NCBI GenBank assembly: GCA_039545315.1
Contig: BCIM01000002.1
Span: forward strand, 957,369-1,021,368
Source of the DNA: Kondoa malvinella
Taxonomy: Eukaryota; Basidiomycota; Agaricostilbomycetes; Agaricostilbales; Kondoaceae
DNA length: 64,000 nt
Direction of reading: 5' to 3'
The position numbers and the translations under genes are program-made. Below the pieces are notes generated by a model, which saw only the letters and a list, made by a program, of their open reading frames with translations, had not been told where the DNA came from and made no database searches. The stretch's first letter is position 1. Every line of letters starts with the position of its first letter. Below, one piece after another: positions 60,001-64,000 of this stretch.

Positions 60001-63000
60001 TGAAGACGCTGCAAGTGCCCCAATCGAGGCGCAAAGACTGTTGACTCCCAATTCCGAAAGTCATCTAGCCTCAGCTATGGCCTGGAATCGACCTGAGACC
60101 GAGGACGCCGCCCTGTCGCAATTGGCACAAGACGCTGAAGGTCTGATTCATGATAAGATCAACACCGTCAATCGCCTCAGAAACACCATCATCTATTCTG
60201 AGCGTATTCGTCAAGAGTGGGAAGTACGTCTGAAACAGATGGTACCGGAAGTCAAAGAAGAAGCCAGCTGTCACGCAGAAGCTAAGGCCGCTGATTCGAT
60301 GGATCTATCCGGACTCGGATTTGGCGGTTTCGAAGTGTCCTTTGATGGCAGCTCTTCAGCTCCTTTCTCCTCTGATGCTGCAGGCTTCGGTGGACCAGGA
60401 GACCTGGTCATGGATGAAGATCTTTCGATGTCTGCGCATCCTCAAGGTCCTAGTCGGATGAATCTTGTTGATGTTCCTTCGTCTGTGCCACCACCTCGGG
60501 TCATGGCTCCGGGTCCAATCAGCACTGCAGCTTCGCCGATCCCTACTCCTTCCCAGCAGCACTCTCCAGTCATGCAGCAATCACATAGCGCCAGTGCCAT
60601 CAAAAGTCCCAATCTTGGTACTGTCCCTTTGTCTCCGCGCATACCGTCTTCAGTTCCAGCCGGTCGCGGTAGAGCTTCTACAATCAAAGACTTTGAGATC
60701 ATCAAGCCTATCAGCAAGGGAGCTTTCGGATCTGTCTATCTAGCGAAGAAGAGAACTACCGGCGATTACTACGCTATCAAGGTGTTGAAGAAGTCTGATA
60801 TGATTGCAAAGAATCAAGTCACAAACGTCAAGGCAGAGCGCATGATCATGATGAATCAAGCTGATTCCGACTTTGTGGTCAAGCTCTTCTACACTTTCCA
60901 AAGCCGAGACTACCTATACTTGGTTATGGAATACCTCAACGGTGGCGATTGTGCTGCGCTAATCAAGGCCCTGGGATGTCTGGAAGAAGACTGGGTGCAA
61001 AATTACATTGCTGAGGTTGTGCTTGGGCTAGAACATCTTCATTCCCACGGCGTGGTGCATCGGTGAGACACATTCTTATTCGAAAGATATGTATCAGAGC
61101 TGAAAACTTCCATAGTGATCTCAAGCCCGACAATCTCTTGATCGACAGTCACGGCCACTTGAAATTGACGGACTTTGGGCTGAGCAAAATCGGTCTGCTC
61201 GGAAGACAGGCAGCTGTTCAGCAGCATCAGACTCCCTCGAGACGTCCCAGTCTAGCGCCAGGAGGGTGGAAGACATTCGACTCCCGAGCATCGACACCTT
61301 CAGACATGGCTGCTCCGAGGCATTCGTCCTATTTTACTCAAGATGTGCCTCTGCGATCAAGTGGCAGAAGCGAGTCGAGCGCTAGTGGCTCGGACGCCGT
61401 TCGCGGAAACACGCCTGGCTTGGGCAGCAGTGCAATGCTGACCGGTGAATTTGCGGTAACTGGCGGAGAAGCCAGCGCTCATGCCAAACCGCAAAAAGCG
61501 TTTGCGCAAGGGACGCCGGATTACATAGCACCCGAATCGTAAGCCTGTCTAATAATGTGCTTCTTCGCAAGACTGATCTCTTTCTAGAATTCTCGGTCTC
61601 GAATCCGCTGAGGCTGTCGACTGGGTAAGACTCTAAGCCGTCACATACATTGGCTGACGCTTTTGTGCTTCTAATAGTGGGCACTTGGTGTTATCTGTTA
61701 CGAGTGAGTGATGCTGCCACAGTTGTTTGCAATACTGATCTCGCTTCAGATTTCTCTATGGTTTCCCACCGTTTCATGCCGATACACCAAACAAGCTGTT
61801 CGAAAACATCTTGTCTCGCCGTCTCGAATGGTATCAGGACGAAGCCGACGTCTCTCCAGAAGCGCACGACTTCATGGATAGGCTTCTTTGCACTGATCCG
61901 AAGTCCCGCCTTGGCGCTAAAGGCTGTGACGAAGTAAAACAGCATCCCTTCCTGGCCAAGGTCGACTGGAACAAGTTGCTCAGCTCCGATGCCGCCTTCG
62001 TGCCCAAGATCAGCGATCCGGAAGACACCGACTACTTTGATGCACGCGGAGCGACTCAGCAAGTCTTCGACGATGATGATGTCCCGTCTACTGTCCTTCC
62101 ACGTCAGGCGGCTCCTCCTGATCCCGCTGTCGATCCCGCTGTTGCAGCTTCAGAGCCCGCTGTTTCAGTACGAAGCCCTCGAGAGAGATCTGAAACCGCT
62201 CCAGCACCAGCCGCAGTCGATGACTTTGGCACTTTCAATTTCAAGAATCTCGAAGTCTTGAAACAGGCCAATCAAGATATCATTCGCAAATTGCGCAGCG
62301 AGCAGATGCAGCCCCTCGGGCTTGCCTTCGATCAGTACCCGCCATCACATCCGAGACATGCTGCTCTTACTCGCGGAGGCTCAAATTCGTTCGATAACAG
62401 GGTGAGCCGCTTCGTGCGACTTTGTCCTCGGCATTGCTGATCAAATGATTCTAGTCTGCATCTGGACCAGAGTCTCCGGCCACTTCCATATCCTCAGCTG
62501 GATCTACGCCTTCTCGCGGCTATCCATTCACAACCTCGCATCAAGGTTCTCACTCGAGACGACCATCGGAGAATCAAGCTATGGCGACCTTCAAGATGCC
62601 GTCTGAGCATCGCCATGTCAGCTCACAGGTGTCAAGACGCAATTCAATGCCAACTAGGATCCGTTCAGCGTCTTCAGCCGGTATACTTGGACGATCGAGC
62701 GGCATTCAGGATCACTGGCATTCGCGTCAAGGCACAAGTACCACTCTAGACGATAGCACTCCTGCTTCTTCAGTGTCGTCTCCTTCAGCTCAGAACAAGC
62801 TGGAGCCATCCCCATTCATCGAGCCCTCGCCCAAAACAGTCGACTGTTTGATTGCCGAAGATAATCCCATCTCGAGCAAGGTATTGGAGATGATTCTTGT
62901 CAGGTTGGGCTGTCGATGTGTTGTTGTCCAAAACGGCGAGGAAGTGATGAGGTGTACAATGGGAGAGCTGGTCTTTGACGTCATATTCGTGAGTCTTTCT

Positions 63001-63364
63001 GATAGCGCGAGTCGAGAATGACTGATAGCGTTGGCAGATGGACATGCTGATGCCGATTCTCGATGGAGAAAGCGCTGCTCGCATGATTAAATCGACGAAG
63101 AATGCCAATCAGCAAACGCCGATTGTTGCTGTGACCTCGTACGAGCTCAAAGATGCTCAGCTTAGCGAGGAAGGAACAATGTTCTCTGCTGTAAGCATCA
63201 CTCATTGCTTCTTGAATACTGCTGACAATTCTTGGTAGATTTTGCAAAAGCCGGTGACGAAGAATGACGTCTTGCAAGTCCTCAAGCGCTTGGGCTTTGC
63301 AACAAGAAGTCAAACGTCGCAGTCGATCAGCGGCAATACCACCACCTTTGAAGTCGTCGCCTAA
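54071..63364 (+). CDS. RIM15: Rim15 / Greatwall-type protein kinase with PAS, zinc-finger and receiver domains
   Basis: Rim15 joins PKA, TORC1 and phosphate signals to entry into quiescence and acts on PP2A through endosulfine, like animal Greatwall. About 2,850 residues are encoded. In order: a very long Ser/Pro-rich disordered N-terminus (54,071-58,480); a helical stretch; a PAS-like domain ([20 protein letters not shown], 59,050-59,270); a Rim15 zinc finger ([20 protein letters not shown]); and coiled helices. The kinase follows ([38 protein letters not shown]), with an insertion of about 110 residues before [10 protein letters not shown], the Greatwall hallmark. Next is a C-terminal extension, then a response-regulator receiver ([27 protein letters not shown] with the phospho-acceptor Asp, ILQKPV with the conserved Lys). 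TAA at 63362-63364. About ten introns, e.g. 54202-54284 and one that splits HRDLKPDN. Confidence 0.93.
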
Positions 63365-63546
63365 AGAAAGAGTTGTATTTATCCTTTGTATTTGTTTGGT
63401 TCCGTTGTTTCATCTCAGGGCAGAATGGGTTTGCTTCTCGCCGTGAGCCTTGTGTTATAGTAGCATGTACCATATACGATTGGGCTTCATTTTGGCACTT
63501 TTCATTGTGAATGCATATTTCTCCATTGCACTCCACGAGTAATCTT

Positions 63547-64000
63547 TTATGACTGCTTCTTCTCTTTCGACACAGCTTTGAGACTGAATGTAGAGATGAG
63601 TAATCGTGAGAGGATGAAAAGATTGCCGGAGACGTACTGCTTTCTACGCTGAGCGTGCATGTGGGACATGAGAACAGCCAGGGCTGATGCCGTTGTCAAA
63701 CAGGTCTCAAGCTACTACAGATGCACTCACAAACTGGCCAAACAACACCAGCAAGACCTTGGCATGCGATCTTGCCAACAGGGCCAAAGCGGGCTTCCTG
63801 TTGGAGAGGCTCAGGAAAGAGCCAGAAGAAATGACAAGTAACGCACTGCCGCGTATTGCGCATTCCAGATGAACGTGGCTTCTGATCCTGCTCCAACCGG
63901 ATACAGGATGTAGAAGAGCGAGTATCTTGATTAATTGCAGGTCAGCCTGACCGGGCACGGATCAAACAGGATAATCTACCTTAGAGTCTGAAGGGTCTCT
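63547..64000 (-). CDS. PHS1: Very-long-chain 3-hydroxyacyl-CoA dehydratase Phs1, C-terminal part
   Basis: Phs1 (HACD/PTPLA family) removes water in the third step of ER fatty-acid elongation, supplying ceramide acyl chains. Only the last exons are in the window. They splice to LQTLRYSLFYILYPVGAGSE, the family signature containing the catalytic Glu region, then ATFIWNAQYAAEARFGPVGK, LAGVVWPVSLAVLMSHMHAQ and RRKHLKAVSKEKKQS. TAA at 63547-63549. The end parallels yeast Phs1 'FLHMVAQRKKVMK'. The Lys-rich C-terminus fits an ER-retrieval signal. Introns: GTAGAT...ATCAAG, GTGCGT...CAACAG, GTGAGT...ATCAG and GTACGT...TTCAG. The 5' part lies beyond base 64000. Confidence 0.88.

Overview
The window is nuclear DNA from a compact, gene-dense, intron-rich fungus, almost certainly a basidiomycete. 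Introns are short (mostly 45-65 nt, GTRNGY donors, CTGAY-like branch sites, YAG acceptors), intergenic gaps are 0.1-1 kb, and the gene set is a mosaic of conserved fungal housekeeping genes. Examples are Utp10, Neo1, Tim13, Tfb2, Gtr1, EMC5, Rim15 and Phs1. I cannot name the species from sequence alone; a small-genome Pucciniomycotina or Ustilaginomycotina yeast-like fungus would fit.

Layout. 1-462: C-terminal fragment of an unrecognised gene. 987-8040 (+): UTP10, ribosome biogenesis. 9058-10917 (+): Ran1/Sks1-type protein kinase. 11113-15589 (-): NEO1-type P4-ATPase flippase, followed by TIM13 (15666-16309, -). 16689-18025 (-): a Fanzor/TnpB-like RNA-guided-nuclease homologue, flanked on both sides by similar hairpin-forming sequences. 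19067-20558 (+): Tra2-like splicing factor. 21349-22716 (-): HEI10-like meiotic RING protein. 23111-25162 (-): F-box protein, divergent from a Dabb-domain protein (25311-26101, +). 26674-27919 (+): disordered Ser/Pro-rich protein. 28315-30045 (-): GT32 sphingolipid mannosyltransferase. 30650-35467 (-): Munc13-like C2 protein. 35883-37388 (+): secreted protein with histidine-brace (LPMO-like) features. 38134-39207 (+): unknown protein. 39279-41219 (-): TFB2 of TFIIH. 42107-44023: broken LINE-type retrotransposon (reverse strand) containing an assembly gap. 44258-45262 (+): unknown protein. 45464-46770 (+): GTR1/Rag GTPase. 47366-47666 (+): small ORF. 48019-48529 (+): EMC5. 48643-48961 (-): small possibly mitochondrial protein. 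49084-51309 (-) and 51421-53083 (+): a head-to-head pair of SNG1/DUF3533 membrane-protein paralogues. 54071-63364 (+): RIM15 (Greatwall) kinase. 63547-end (-): C-terminal part of PHS1.

There are no operons. The genes are independent units, although TORC1/PKA nutrient signalling is represented by both GTR1 and RIM15, and sphingolipid/very-long-chain fatty acid metabolism by the GT32 enzyme and PHS1. The most interesting items are the Fanzor-like gene with its flanking hairpins, several well-supported GC-AG introns, two 7-nt microexons, a Tim13 lacking one twin-CX3C cysteine, and the LPMO-like secreted protein. Exon boundaries were worked out by eye from reading frame and splice consensus; the spans given are whole genes (first exon to stop), not single ORFs.
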